From Dimorphilus gyrociliatus (Eukaryota; Annelida; Polychaeta; Dinophilidae), in NCBI GenBank assembly GCA_904063045.1, contig CAJFCJ010000005.1, forward strand, positions 713,167 through 777,166: DNA of 64,000 nucleotides, written 5' to 3'. Numbering within the stretch: the stretch's first letter is position 1; every line of letters begins with the position of its first letter. Of this stretch, positions 27,808 through 38,863 are shown piece by piece. Under the pieces are notes generated by a model. That model did no database searches and was not told the origin of the DNA. It was given only the letters and a program-made list of their open reading frames with translations. Both the position numbers and the translations under genes were made by a program.

Positions 27808-28719
27808 AATATCTTGAGCTCTTTAGTTTACCTCATTCAGCCAAGAAATGACTCTACATCTACGTTGATCGATAAGATATGCCTTATCAACTATTCTCAT
27901 ATGCTCTTAAATAATTTATTCTCATTTAATAAATATGAAAATGAATAAAAACCGCTTTAGACATACAATACTATTAGATTATGATAAAAGCAAACTTTTA
28001 AAGAAAAACATCCTCTCCCTATTATTCCTTTGGCATTACTTTATCAATCGTTATACGTCGCTTAATTCTTTATCTAATTATTATCATTTTTTATGCCATT
28101 CGATTACAAGGATGTAAAGAGTTCCGTTTTTTTAATGTTCATTTTGCTGTTGTTTTATAAACAAGAGAATGCTTAAGAAGAAATTGAAAAAAATCAACAG
28201 CAATTAGTTCGATTTCGATTTTACTGTAGAAAAATATTTAAGACTTTTCTTCTTAGAGGATTATCAATCCTCTGTTGAGAGATTTTGATCAAAGGAAAAA
28301 CGAAAGACCTAGCTCGTATTAAAATAATTTTTCTTTTCCTTCTTCCTAGCATGTTCGCTTGATAAAAGAGTTAATGAGTAACCGTGTGAATTTCACTCCG
28401 TTGAAAAGGTCGGTCATTACCCCTCAAGAAATGTTAGAGTAAAACTCAATTTCCTTTATATTGTTATCAGTCTAGTAGAAGTTTTACTGCAGCGTTTCAA
28501 TAATAACAATATCAAAATGAGAAAGCAGGGATTAAGATTAAATCAAAAATATAGAAATGCAGTAGATTATTAAATAATAGAAATTTATTGTTTCTGTAAG
28601 GAAATAAGATAAAAAATACAAAAAATTTACTTAATAATGCTATCTATTCTTCCTTGGTCTTATCGAAAAAGAAACTCAACTTACGAATGACAACAAGTGC
28701 TGCTTATAAAATGAAACAA
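27808..28719. other. Intergenic gap
   Basis: Between the Rieske oxygenase start and the 3' end of the proline-rich membrane protein, both on the minus strand. The region is AT-rich and I see no exon. A minus-strand AATAAA lies at 28584-28589. Confidence 0.75.
28584..28589 (-). terminator. Poly(A) signal AATAAA
   Basis: Minus-strand AATAAA about 130 bases beyond the stop codon of the proline-rich membrane protein. Confidence 0.4.
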
Positions 28720-29781
28720 TTATATATAAGTATCTGGTTGGTTTTGATGATTAAACGATTCAAATGATACTTTTTCATGATTATACTGGTTAGACCCGAC
28801 AACATGACTTGATGGATGATATGAAACAGTTGGAATATTAGCTTTTGGCGACATTTGACTATTAAAACCTTCTGCATTGCCGTCTGGTAAATGCCTATTT
28901 GGAGGAATGTACGGTCTAAATCCCGACTCTCCTTCTTCGTAGCGAAATGCTGGCGTTCTCGGTATATCAGCTGGAGATCTTGGATCAGCTGCTCCTGGTG
29001 TTCTAATAAATCCAGGTGATCTTGGATCAATATTGTCGGTATGTTGCAAGTGTCGGTCGTTCGGCATCCGATACCTCTCATAATGTCGTACACCTGGACT
29101 TCTGAGTGGTTCATACTCATTTCTAGCTGTTGTCAAGTTTGACATATTTGCATAATTATATTGTGAAGTATTGGAACTATGAGAATTGTGTGTATCCGGA
29201 AAAATATTATGTCTTGGTGGTTGTCCCACACCTAGATCTGATAGTTCTAGGTTACGGCTGCTATCTGATTCAGGCGATTGGCCATAAGTCTTTTTATGTA
29301 CTCCACCCTGATGAGGCCTATAATCATTTCTTGTGGAAGTAGCAGGTTGCCGTGGTTTATTGTTTTGTGCACCTCTTGTCGGTAATTGAGAATTTGATTG
29401 TCGTTGACCTTCAGGTATCCTTCTACCTGCAGGGGCAATTAGATCTGCGTTTTTCACAGGTGCATCATTAGCTGGACGAGAGGCCGTAGATGAACTTAAA
29501 ACCTCATTGTACGACGGCGGAGCATCCTCCTCAGATTTAGTTTGTGGTTTACTTCTTCTGAAGCTTCTCCTAATAGTGTTGACGTGTTGTACACCCTCTC
29601 TTGCAGTTCTTCTAACCGAAGACCTAAAAGCTCTCTTGAAAGATCTCTCGCCGGGAGGAGCCTTTTGCATTTCCTCAAGTACTAAACGAGCACAACGAAA
29701 ACAAGCAACAATCAGTGCAATAGCCAGAACAGCAACAACTATTACAATCCCTATAATTTCACTTCCGCCAAGACCAGCCAT
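28720..29781 (-). CDS. Unrecognised single-pass membrane protein with PPxY and PDZ-type motifs, 353 aa
   Basis: I do not recognise a family. The frame is open for 353 codons with no intron needed. The N-terminus is about 9 residues, then a hydrophobic helix (about 9-28, IIGIVIVVAVLAIALIVA), then cysteines CFRC that could be palmitoylated and a basic juxtamembrane stretch (RSSVRRTAREG). This predicts a type III protein with a long cytoplasmic tail. The tail is low in hydrophobics and rich in S, P, N, R and Q. It contains APPSYNEV, a PPxY WW-domain ligand as used by Nedd4-type ligases, and several RSPG/RTPG/RSPA proline-directed sites near residues 225-275. It ends DTYI, which fits a class I PDZ ligand. 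Such tails suggest a scaffold-bound adaptor. Function is inference. Confidence 0.75.
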   Translation of the reverse strand: MAGLGGSEIIGIVIVVAVLAIALIVACFRCARLVLEEMQKAPPGERSFKRAFRSSVRRTAREGVQHVNTIRRSFRRSKPQTKSEEDAPPSYNEVLSSSTASRPANDAPVKNADLIAPAGRRIPEGQRQSNSQLPTRGAQNNKPRQPATSTRNDYRPHQGGVHKKTYGQSPESDSSRNLELSDLGVGQPPRHNIFPDTHNSHSSNTSQYNYANMSNLTTARNEYEPLRSPGVRHYERYRMPNDRHLQHTDNIDPRSPGFIRTPGAADPRSPADIPRTPAFRYEEGESGFRPYIPPNRHLPDGNAEGFNSQMSPKANIPTVSYHPSSHVVGSNQYNHEKVSFESFNHQNQPDTYI

Positions 29782-30683
29782 TCCGTCGATTCTTTCTAAA
29801 GTAAGTAAAGGGAAATATTAGAAAAAGCCGGATAAAAATACAGTATTTCAAGTCAAGAAACTTTTCCAACTCCGCAGAGAGGAGCTTGATTTGGAGAGTG
29901 AAATAAAAGCTAGTACGCATTAAATCATTCCCTGAAATTAGGCCTATATTTACCTGTTTAATTGAATTCTTTCTATAAGGTGAACTATGGCAGATTGTTA
30001 AATGATGGAAAATGTTAGAAAATTTTTTGCTTTCAATCTTAGCTATTAATCATCTTCAATTTTCCTCCAATTAAACAGGATACAAACGAGAAATCGAGAA
30101 TTTTCCTAGGGATATTATATTTTTCTTAGGTGCACAAAGCGTTCAGCCTTGACATTGACAGTAGTCAATATGTACTGAAATTTGCCCCACCTGCCGGTTG
30201 TATAGTTTAGAAAGGGATGAATAAGAGCAAATATATGCTTTTTATGCGTTTATCAATTAATTTGTCTGCTTAGTAGAGAGCAGGGGAAAACATCAGACCT
30301 TTCACTCTTAAGACATTTTTACTTTAACACTCGCATATTAATAGGGTTTTATGCTATTTTTCTATTTGACGTTTCGCGTTCATCGTCTATATTAGTTTGT
30401 CGTCACTCATCCCATTCTCTCCCCTCCCCCTACTTCTTTCAATCGAGAGAACTAAAACAAGCCCACTAGCGCAATACATTCTCTTATTCTCTCTTACTAT
30501 GTACATGTACATATACATGTATTTACATAGATAAACCATTAGAATTATTAAACAAACGAATAGAAGTATTACTTGCGATTTGCTGGGCAAAGGTGACATC
30601 TATCGATTAAAAATATAAATATTCAGTCTTCAGTGATGAGACGGTGACAAAACAACAAACTGCAAATCTATACACTTGTAAAT
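29782..30683. promoter_or_regulatory. Divergent promoter region between membrane protein (-) and opsin (+)
   Basis: Roughly 900 bases separate two start codons that point away from each other, so both promoters should lie here. A TATAAA at 30614-30619 stands 65 bases before the opsin ATG. A TAGGCCTA palindrome lies at 29939-29946. No coding exon is seen. Confidence 0.5.
30614..30619 (+). promoter_or_regulatory. Candidate TATA box of the opsin gene
   Basis: TATAAA 65 bases upstream of the opsin start codon, a distance compatible with a short 5' UTR. In AT-rich DNA the match alone is weak. Confidence 0.35.
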
Positions 30684-32572
30684 ATGTCAGTGCTTACTAC
30701 AAGTGATTTGTTAAATGTTACCAATGAAGAATTGGACTATTGGAAAGTTCCTAAGCCGTTTTCTGTTAAAGGTTCAACATTCGAATTAAATGCCGTTTTC
30801 GCATTGTTTATAACTCTAATTACCTTATTGGCTACATTTGGAAATATTTTGGTAATATGGCTATTTATTAGGTATAACAAGTTCGCATTTCCTTTATCTT
30901 TCTTTCATATAGATAGATTAAAGACCAAAATTATGATCGTAATTTTTTTCTACTTTCTTATATATATTAGTATATAGTGCATATGATAAAATAGAGAGGC
31001 TCTATATTTACGTATATATCTATACTTTATAGATATATATATATATAGAAAAAGCTTTTCCCATCATTTAATAGTGTTGTCCAAAAGAAAAATATATTTT
31101 AAAACTCTTAACTGAAAAGCTATTTTTGTAGATGAAATTTTTTAGAAAAACAACATCTTTACTGCTAACGGCACAGAGTAAGCAAAGCTTTATGTGTATC
31201 TCTATTTTGTGTTGAAATATCCAGTATATTTTCAACTGTAAAGCCTTCTTTCGCTCCTGACTTATTACATCTTCTCTTTGTGAGAGTATAGGTAAAAAAC
31301 CGCTGCGAGTTTTAAATAAGGATTCCTGATATAAAAAAGAAATTGGGGCTTAATGAAAGATATATATACTAATATATATATATATATGTTTGATTGTGAA
31401 AATGGCTTAATCTCCTCAATTTAAGTAGAACGAAAGTTCTATTTTATCAAACAGGATTGTAAAAAAGTAGGAAAAGATTAAGAAAAGATTTAGACTGGGA
31501 GATGCGTTTGTTTCCTACTTTTCATTCTTAAAAATAAATGTGATTGAGTTGGCGTGTGAACAAAACAATTTAAAGTAATCAAAATTATATTTATGCCTAT
31601 TGACAAATCTAGATTTAAAAGTCTGAGGACGTACACAAATATTTATGTTTTCAACATGGCAATAAGCGATTTATTAATGGCGACAACAGGATTTCCCTTA
31701 TTTATTTACTCATCTTTAAAGGGAACATGGGGTTTGGGTAAATTAGGTATGTAGCAGAAGAAGCGTAAATAGTTTATTATATTGACAAAATAAAATTGTA
31801 TTGGGAAATTCGAGAAAATGAGTTTTGCATTTTTCTTTTAGCATGCGAACTATACGGAGCGTCTGGTGCCGCATTTAGCTATGTTAGCATAAATAGCATG
31901 AGCTTAATCAGTTTGGAAAAATGTCGTTTTATTGCGTCTACGGTGGACGAAAAGCATGCGTCCGTCAGGGGAGCAATAGTAACTAGCCTATTTTGTTGGT
32001 TATATTCCCTAACTTGGGCAGTCCTACCACTAATGGGATGGAGCAGGTACAATCTAGAAGGTTTTGGGACCACCTGCTCTTTTGATTATGCCTCTCGATA
32101 TACTTCAGATAAATATTTCATCATCACAGTCTATATTATGGAATTTGGTTTACCTCTATTAATAATAATTGTATCCTACTCTATCATCTTTCGAATAATT
32201 AACAAAAGAAGACCTGCCAGCGTACAAAGATCAAGAATACTATATACTAAGGGATTGTCTTCAACTTCTTGTTCGGAGTCTGAGTCTTCTGGACAGAGAA
32301 TGAACATGGAATATAAAGTTCTCAAAGTGATTTTCATAGTCATATTACTTTTCTGCATAGCTTGGTTACCGTACGCAGTTGTAGGTCTCATCTCGGTATT
32401 CAGTCACACAATACATCCAATTGGAGCAATGCTGGCTTGTCTGCTGGCAAAGTCTTCTACAGCTTATAATCCAATTGTGTACGCCATTAAACATCCTAGA
32501 TTTAAGGGAAAAATAGCTGCTGTTTTGAGAAATGCTGTTGAGAGGGCCAGAGAAACGACTAGAGATTTCTGA
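30684..32572 (+). CDS. Opsin, r-opsin-like, short, with EKC in place of DRY, 350 aa
   Basis: Light-sensing GPCR. Exons 30684-30871, 31613-31746, 31842-32572 (phases 2 and 1, total 1053 nt). Seven hydrophobic segments. The retinal-binding lysine is present in LLAKSSTAYNPIVYAIKHPRF, followed by NPxxY and an HPR tripeptide like the r-opsin HPK/HPR. TM3 begins ACELY with the disulfide cysteine and a tyrosine at the vertebrate counterion position. Extracellular loop 2 is EGFGTTCSFDY, with glutamate six residues before the cysteine, the E181-type counterion. An NVT glycosylation site lies near the N-terminus. The TM3 end reads ISLEKCRFI instead of DRY. Loop 3 and the C-terminal tail (ending ETTRDF) are short. 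It could be a divergent r-opsin or a non-visual opsin; G-protein choice cannot be told from the sequence. Confidence 0.9.
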
Positions 32573-33352
32573 TCTGATTTTATGATATATACACGTACTC
32601 AATATACAGCGAATCATTATAATTAAGAGGATTGTATATAAATTAGTTGTGGATAATTAAGGAAATCACGTTATAAAGCATTGGTGTATGATGATTAAGA
32701 GGAATTGTCCTAATTTACAAAAACAATAAAAAAAATAAAGTTATGTTATATAATCTCCTCCGAAAGGATAGTTACTGTCTCACAAAAGAAGGATATATTC
32801 AATCTCTCAGGATTTGAAATTAGAACAACTTTGTATTCTTTATAAACCTCAAGAAATTTCTCTTGACTCCTGGTTCACTAAAAAGATGTAAATAAACAAG
32901 TATTCACGAGATATATACAGAATAGTATTATTTTGTATACTATATTTATCAACATTAAATACACCTTACGTATTTTTTTATTACATTTTCATTGATTCTT
33001 TTCAAACGAAACACCAATTTTTTTCAAAGAAAATGAAATATTATTTATTTTAAATAGGTTAAATGTTTAGAGTAGATAGAAAACATTTGAAGAGAAGAGA
33101 AAAAGAAGGAAAAAGAAGATAATATAATTTAAAAATGCATTTTTTTTATTTCTTCAAGCGATACATTCTTCTTACATTAGGACAGTTGACATACTGTATA
33201 TACAGGATATATATATATATATATATTAGTATTTATATATACTATGTATTGTATATAAGACGGAAAATAATGGCTCCCGCTGATTGTTTTAAGTAGTACG
33301 CGAGAAACTCGAACTTAATTAGATTAACAATCAGGGGTAAACTCTTCGTTTC
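32573..33352. other. Convergent 3' gap
   Basis: Between the opsin (+) and EF-hand (-) stops. It holds the opsin poly(A) signals and an AT repeat near 33191-33240 that includes TACTGTATA. No exon is seen. Confidence 0.75.
32725..32730 (+). terminator. Poly(A) signal AATAAA of the opsin gene
   Basis: AATAAA about 150 bases after the opsin stop, with a second copy 9 bases on. Confidence 0.5.
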
Positions 33353-34367
33353 TTATGATTGCCAGAATCGCGCAAATTCATTAAATTCTAAAATTCCATT
33401 TTGATCCATATCGAATGCCGACATAATACGAGAAACATCATCTTCGGATAGTGCCATATGTCTTAGACCAACTTGGATTTCCTCCTTTGTCACGAAACCA
33501 TCATGGTTCGTGTCGATTTGGGCGAATATTTCCTGGGTATATATCCTCCTGAAAAAAGAAAAGAAAACTTTCAAATGATTTAATTAGCGAGGATAAGAGA
33601 AAGCCAACTCTTCTTTTATTTTCGCATAGAAGCGTGTAAATTCACTGTAATTTAGTGAGCCATCTCTATCTTTGTCGCAAGACCTCAATAATTTTCGAAT
33701 TTTCGCTTTTGAAAATCCAAACAACGTTGAGAGAACGGAAAATGCTTCTTCAATACTCACTACGCCGTCATTATTCTTGTCAAAGTCACTCCACGCATCC
33801 ATTACCTCGGTTTTACTGAATTTATGTACAAACGTTTAGTATAGAGTAGACGCTTGTCACGTAAAAGATTAAATTCGTAATTGAATTAAACAAATCGAAA
33901 AGTCAAGTCAGAGAGATAGAGGGAATTGCCTATCTATAATAATATCTGCGCATTGAGACTATATACAAATTCTTTACTAAATTTCACTCTCTTTCCCCTT
34001 TTGTCCAATTCCCTATCCCTGAATTGCCCTTTGTTAATTGTTCATTTAGTTTCTCATCTACGAATGCTACTACTCACTCGAGGATAATTTTTTTCTTTTC
34101 TTTTTCCATGCTGTCGATTCTACCGACCCATTCTGTAAAAGAATTAAAACGCATATCGTTGAAAATTGCAACATAATCAAATTTTAAAAATACAAAATTG
34201 TTTATAGTTCTTGTTGTTGAAATAAGTTAATTTATTTTGAATATTTACTCACTAAAAGCAGTTTGATCCGTTGACTTTCTTCTCGGCGAAGGGGTTCTTG
34301 CTTCATTATCACTTCCTGTCATTGAACCTGACCTTTTTCTGTAAATATCTGGAACGGTTAAACTCAT
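33353..34367 (-). CDS. Four-EF-hand calcium-binding protein, 190 aa
   Basis: Calmodulin-superfamily protein. Exons in translation order: 34367-34253, 34132-34078, 33815-33609, 33548-33353 (phases 1, 2, 2; total 573 nt). After a basic, serine-rich N-terminus (MSLTVPDIYRKRSGSMTG) and a charged linker come four canonical 12-residue loops: DKNNDGVVSIEE, DKDRDGSLNYSE, DTNHDGFVTKEE and DMDQNGILEFNE. Each has D/N at positions 1, 3 and 5, glycine at 6 and glutamate at 12, so all four should bind calcium. The subfamily is unclear; the N-terminal extension sets it apart from calmodulin itself. The third intron (33549-33608, 60 bp) uses a weak donor, GA|GTTGGC, but it is the only donor that keeps the frame. 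Its role as a calcium sensor is inferred from the fold. Confidence 0.85.
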
Positions 34368-36439
34368 TTTCAAGGTTTCTCTCTTTTGTTACTTTTCAAG
34401 TTTTAATTTGGAATAAAAAGTGAAAAGAATATAATCGAAGAAAACCAAATTCTGAGCATTCAACGATTTTATATAGAATGAGTGATGCTTTTATTTAAAA
34501 CTTGTTTAATCGATTGTTTTTTATTCAACCAATGGCTGCAGCCGTTTGTTTGTCAAACATCTGTTTCAGTTATTTATTTCATACAAAATCAGCTTATCTA
34601 AAACAGTGAGAGTAACAAAAGTATATAAATAGATAAAAGCCATCTTTTAACGAAAAAAAAAGATGCAAGTTGTTTTGGAAAAGAGAGAAAGAGAGAGAGA
34701 ATTCAGAGTTGGTTTTATCCTCGAAATATATAAACGATAAATTTATCTTGATCAGTATAATTAGCTATACTAGTCTATGCGTGTGTTGTTGTATTTATTT
34801 ACCCATGCTATGTGAGAACTGCGTAGACTATAAGAAGCGCTATATGCACTTGTATAACAGCATGTATAGAAGTTTTCTGAATATTTGTTTATAGAAAGTT
34901 AGGTGCGCCATAAATTTTTTCCCTATTTAAATAGTTTAAATATCAATGAATACTATATTAAATTTTTAGGTAATTTCTTAAAAGGTTGTATACACTTTTA
35001 TATACAAATGGACAAGGAAAGGCAAGGCTAGTAAGTAGGTGAATAAATCTTTATTTGCAACTGGTGCCTAGTCAGTAAAATTTTATATTTTTATTTATAA
35101 ACCAGGATAACTAGATAATAGTCAACAAACATGTTCATTCCAATGTTTTATCTGAAGCATTATCATATTTAGTAATAATACTTTCACCGTGTAAGCATTA
35201 TTAGTAATAATATGAACGGGGTTATTTTTTGTAAAATCAGATTCCTTCCTGTTTAATATTTTAATAGTAATTAGAGAGAGAGCAATACTGTAACGATGAG
35301 TTGTCAGATACTGAATAAGACTTGTAGGGTTTTATAGGTGTTTATATTTAATTATATTTTACATTAACGAGTAACCTACTGTTAATTTTAATACACTTGT
35401 ATATAATAGAACATTAGATAAACGTTACCTGTGCTTTGTTGTTTAATTACATCTTAAATATACAATATATTCAGTATAGAATATTATATATTTCTCAATA
35501 AAATGAAAAGAATGAGTCTTTGGATTAGGGAAGAATATTATATTTTCGAACAGAATGGAAGATTAAGATTATTGCACGTTTTGTTGTATTTAAATACTAA
35601 TCATAATAACTATATCAGATAATTATAAATGAAAGTCTAAAAATAGATATCCTATCCTTTCCATACTGTGTAAAATAAAAATAAAGCTGCACATCTGTTG
35701 ACGCAGGTCTTTGCAAATTAAGATTATTATATTAATAACTAATATTCATTTAACAGCTTTTGTACTAATACCTTACGAATGCATGGTCAAAAAGCATTTC
35801 AACATTATATTATCAGGTGTAATATAGCGTATTAGTTGTAATGGATCCAAAGTAAGATTATATCTGATTCCATTACAATTTCCTCGCGATTTAAGTAATT
35901 AATTTGAAATTTGAATTTTCAGCGAGCATCGTTTTATTTAATAAAGCATGTACTTTCGTTAATATTTGGTTAATGACAATGATTACTAGTTTATGGAAAT
36001 CTTTTTCTAAGCTGTCTAGTTTTCACAAAGATAATGTGAATTAGTTTGAATTTCCCTGTAAGCTGTTTTAGTTACATTTAATTAGCCGCCCTTGTCATAT
36101 CAAAATGATTGTCTACTTCGTCAGATGGAGTAAAACTTTCACCTATCGTTAAAAGCGCCATCTCCCGATTGTTTGATACTGTTTTGGAGTGGAGAGATCT
36201 TCAAATTAAAGGTAATTTATTGTGTGTTACTGCATCTATTATCGAAATCAATACTTTTTATGGACGGTATTATTAAATATTTCAATATCTCTATTGATTA
36301 AAGAGTTTAATTTATGAATAGAAAACTGCAAAAACTGCAAATTAAAAAAAAAAGAAAGACAACAAAGGAAAACGAATGTTTTTCCTTTGAATTGAAAATT
36401 TTAAAAAGAATAAATAAATAGACAAATGTAAAATATAAA
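34368..36439. other. Intergenic gap between EF-hand gene and S1P lyase
   Basis: About 2 kb, AT-rich, no exon recognised. A motif reading AGATGGCGCT on the minus strand (36154-36163) lies in a locally less AT-rich patch around 36080-36190. Confidence 0.7.
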
Positions 36440-38665
36440 TTAACTTTTATAAATTTGACAGAAGAATTCGATCAAAAAGTCTTCAACGATACTCTTATCT
36501 GGAATTGTACCGACCATACCGTAGACTCCTGCCGTGCCTTTCTTAGCCAAATCTTTCTTTCCCTAATTAAAAGAGATAATTAATGAATTAATGTATGAAA
36601 TAATGTATTTTTATTAAACTTATTAAAGTTACTTTAGTTGTTTTGATGCAATATTCTATATCTTCAACCAGTTTTTCCTTTACTTGAGCATGATTAGGCA
36701 TAATTGTACAATGCAAAGACGGTGGATTTTGTTGTCTTTCTGTTTTCCAGCCTTTCTCTTCTAAAGCATCAGCCAAGCTATAAATGCAAACGCTTGGATC
36801 TGTCGAAGTGAAAGCGAAGGCTGTCATGTGAGGTTTACTCATGATGGTTAATCCTTCAATAGAGTTTATTTTCTCTATTAAATAGCTGGTAGTTTCCATT
36901 AATCCCTTTGCCATAGACAAATAACCATCTTGACCCATAGCCTTAAGAGCGGCCCACGCAGCAGCTATATTTCCACCTGGTCTCGTTCCCGCCATACTTG
37001 GTGAACCAAAAAGACCGCCAGGCCATTCGGCATAGGCAAACATCTGATATTTCCTTAACTCCGCCGTATTATATAACACAACGCTAGCACCCTTGAAACG
37101 TAGAAAAAGAGATACATTACTATATATACTATCTAACGCCTGTAAATATACAACTACCTTTGCACCGAATCCGTATTTGTGTACATCGGCAGACATGCTG
37201 GTTACTCCTTTAACTCTAAAGTCGAATGGCGGTATGTTATATCCTAATTTTTCGACCCTATGAATGTGTTACATATAAATTGTCGTATTTATAGTAAAAT
37301 ATCTTATCTCTTACAGTTACAAATAGCTAAGAAATAGATAAAAATAAGTATGGCTTAAGACTTATAAGAAATTAAGAAGATCGTAAATACGAACCATGGA
37401 AGCATAAAACCTCCGAAACACGCGTCAACGTGTAGAGGTAGATCGTACTTGTTGGCAAGCTTTGCAATATCTTCTATTGGATCTATAACTCCATGGCAGT
37501 ATTGGGGTGCCGAACTTAATAAGGCGATTGTGTTGGCGTTAATAGCCTATGAGGAACGTATAGTAAATTCATAAAAGAAAATATTTGACAACAATACAGT
37601 TTTTGTATGTTTTGAAGGAGGCTTACCTCTTCGTATTTCTCCATGTTCGGTAGGCAATTTTCATCTATGGGAATGTGAACAATTTTAAAGCCAAAGTAGC
37701 TGGCGGCCTTTTCGTGGGCTGGATGAATAGTTATGGGAGCTACCATTTCGGGATTGGTAATGTGTGGAAAGAGTTTTAATGCTCTGTGTCTGTAGGCCTT
37801 CATTGCCATTAGAATACTTTCAGTTCCTCCAGAAGTTAGAGATCCGCAAACTTGATCATCTCCATTCAACATTGACGCAGTCATGGACACAATTTCGTTT
37901 TCGAATCGTCTAAAAGAAGAGAATTATCAATTGTTACCATTTTTCTCACATATTTTTTTTTGTCTTATTTGCATAATCTCTTATCTAAGCTTGTTTTACT
38001 CGAAATAAAACAGTCCGAGGACTGATTTTTATCATTTGCAATGAAATGAATATATATATATATATGCACTTGTGACATGATCTTATAAAATTTAAGATTA
38101 CCTGAGACTAGGAAAGACCATTGGGTTTAAGGCATTTTCGTGCATGAAAGCGTAATAAAATTCTTTAACTAATTTATCATGGTCTCCATCGTAACCAGTT
38201 TTCTCTGTTGTTTTTTTCAACACTTATTATTAGTATTAATACAAAAGAGTTTAGTTTGAGATATACCTGAGAAGAGTTCGTATGCTTCCTTTTGTATGTC
38301 GAAATGACCGTTTTCGTTCGTATAGACGTAGGCGAACAATTTACCACTTGAAGGATCTTGGTCGTCTGCCTTGATTTTGGTCATTTCCTTAAGTAATTCT
38401 TCATGGCTAATACCTGTAATAAGCGAAAGAAAAAGAAGGAAATTAGCAAAAATTAGACTAGCTGCAGTTGCGTAATATACAACATGGATTTACCTTTTTT
38501 CGGAAGAGAAACCTTCGGCTGTGCTGCACTCTTATCACTTTCCGTATTCTTAATAGTTCCAACAAAATTTTTAACTTCTTTTTTCAGGATGCTTGATAAC
38601 AAGTTGTTGAACGCAGGAATTTTTCTAACGGCCTATACAAAATCAGAAATGTGAAATATTATAAA

Positions 38666-38709
<44 letters not shown>

Positions 38710-38863
38710 TCTATATATTTTATATATTCTCTTATAGATAACTAACCTGCACAAATATCTTGGCGACTCCTCGAAATCCTTCCTTTCCCCATATTGACAA
38801 AACAATGACGAGAAAAAGGGTAAAAATTAAGTGTTCAAACCAATATAGCCAGAGAATAAGCAT
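36440..38863 (-). CDS. SGPL1: Sphingosine-1-phosphate lyase, 9 exons, 540 aa
   Basis: ER-membrane, PLP-dependent enzyme that cleaves sphingosine 1-phosphate to hexadecenal and phosphoethanolamine, the exit from sphingolipid metabolism. Exons in translation order: 38863-38747, 38632-38494, 38413-38267, 38204-38102, 37909-37627, 37546-37395, 37257-37158, 37091-36633, 36562-36440 (total 1623 nt, all phases agree). The start ATG gives [14 protein letters not shown], an N-terminal membrane anchor. Key motifs: [31 protein letters not shown] with the PLP lysine in HKYG, and AGTRPGG. The length is close to other animal S1P lyases. Intron 7 (37092-37157) is 66 bp, stop-free and in frame (see findings). 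The reading frame is open upstream of the chosen ATG through a CT-rich tract, but I see no earlier ATG. Confidence 0.94.
38671..38709. repeat. (AT)n microsatellite
   Basis: AT repeat in intron 1 of the S1P lyase gene, between exons 1 and 2. Confidence 0.95.

Noticed and set aside
28704-29120. 138-codon minus-strand frame overlapping the proline-rich protein
   Set aside because: A shifted-frame shadow of the longer single-exon gene. It lacks the helix and has no recognisable motif.
29507-29821. Plus-strand 104-codon frame opposite the proline-rich protein start
   Set aside because: Antisense shadow; hydrophobic stretch arises from the complement of the TM and basic region.
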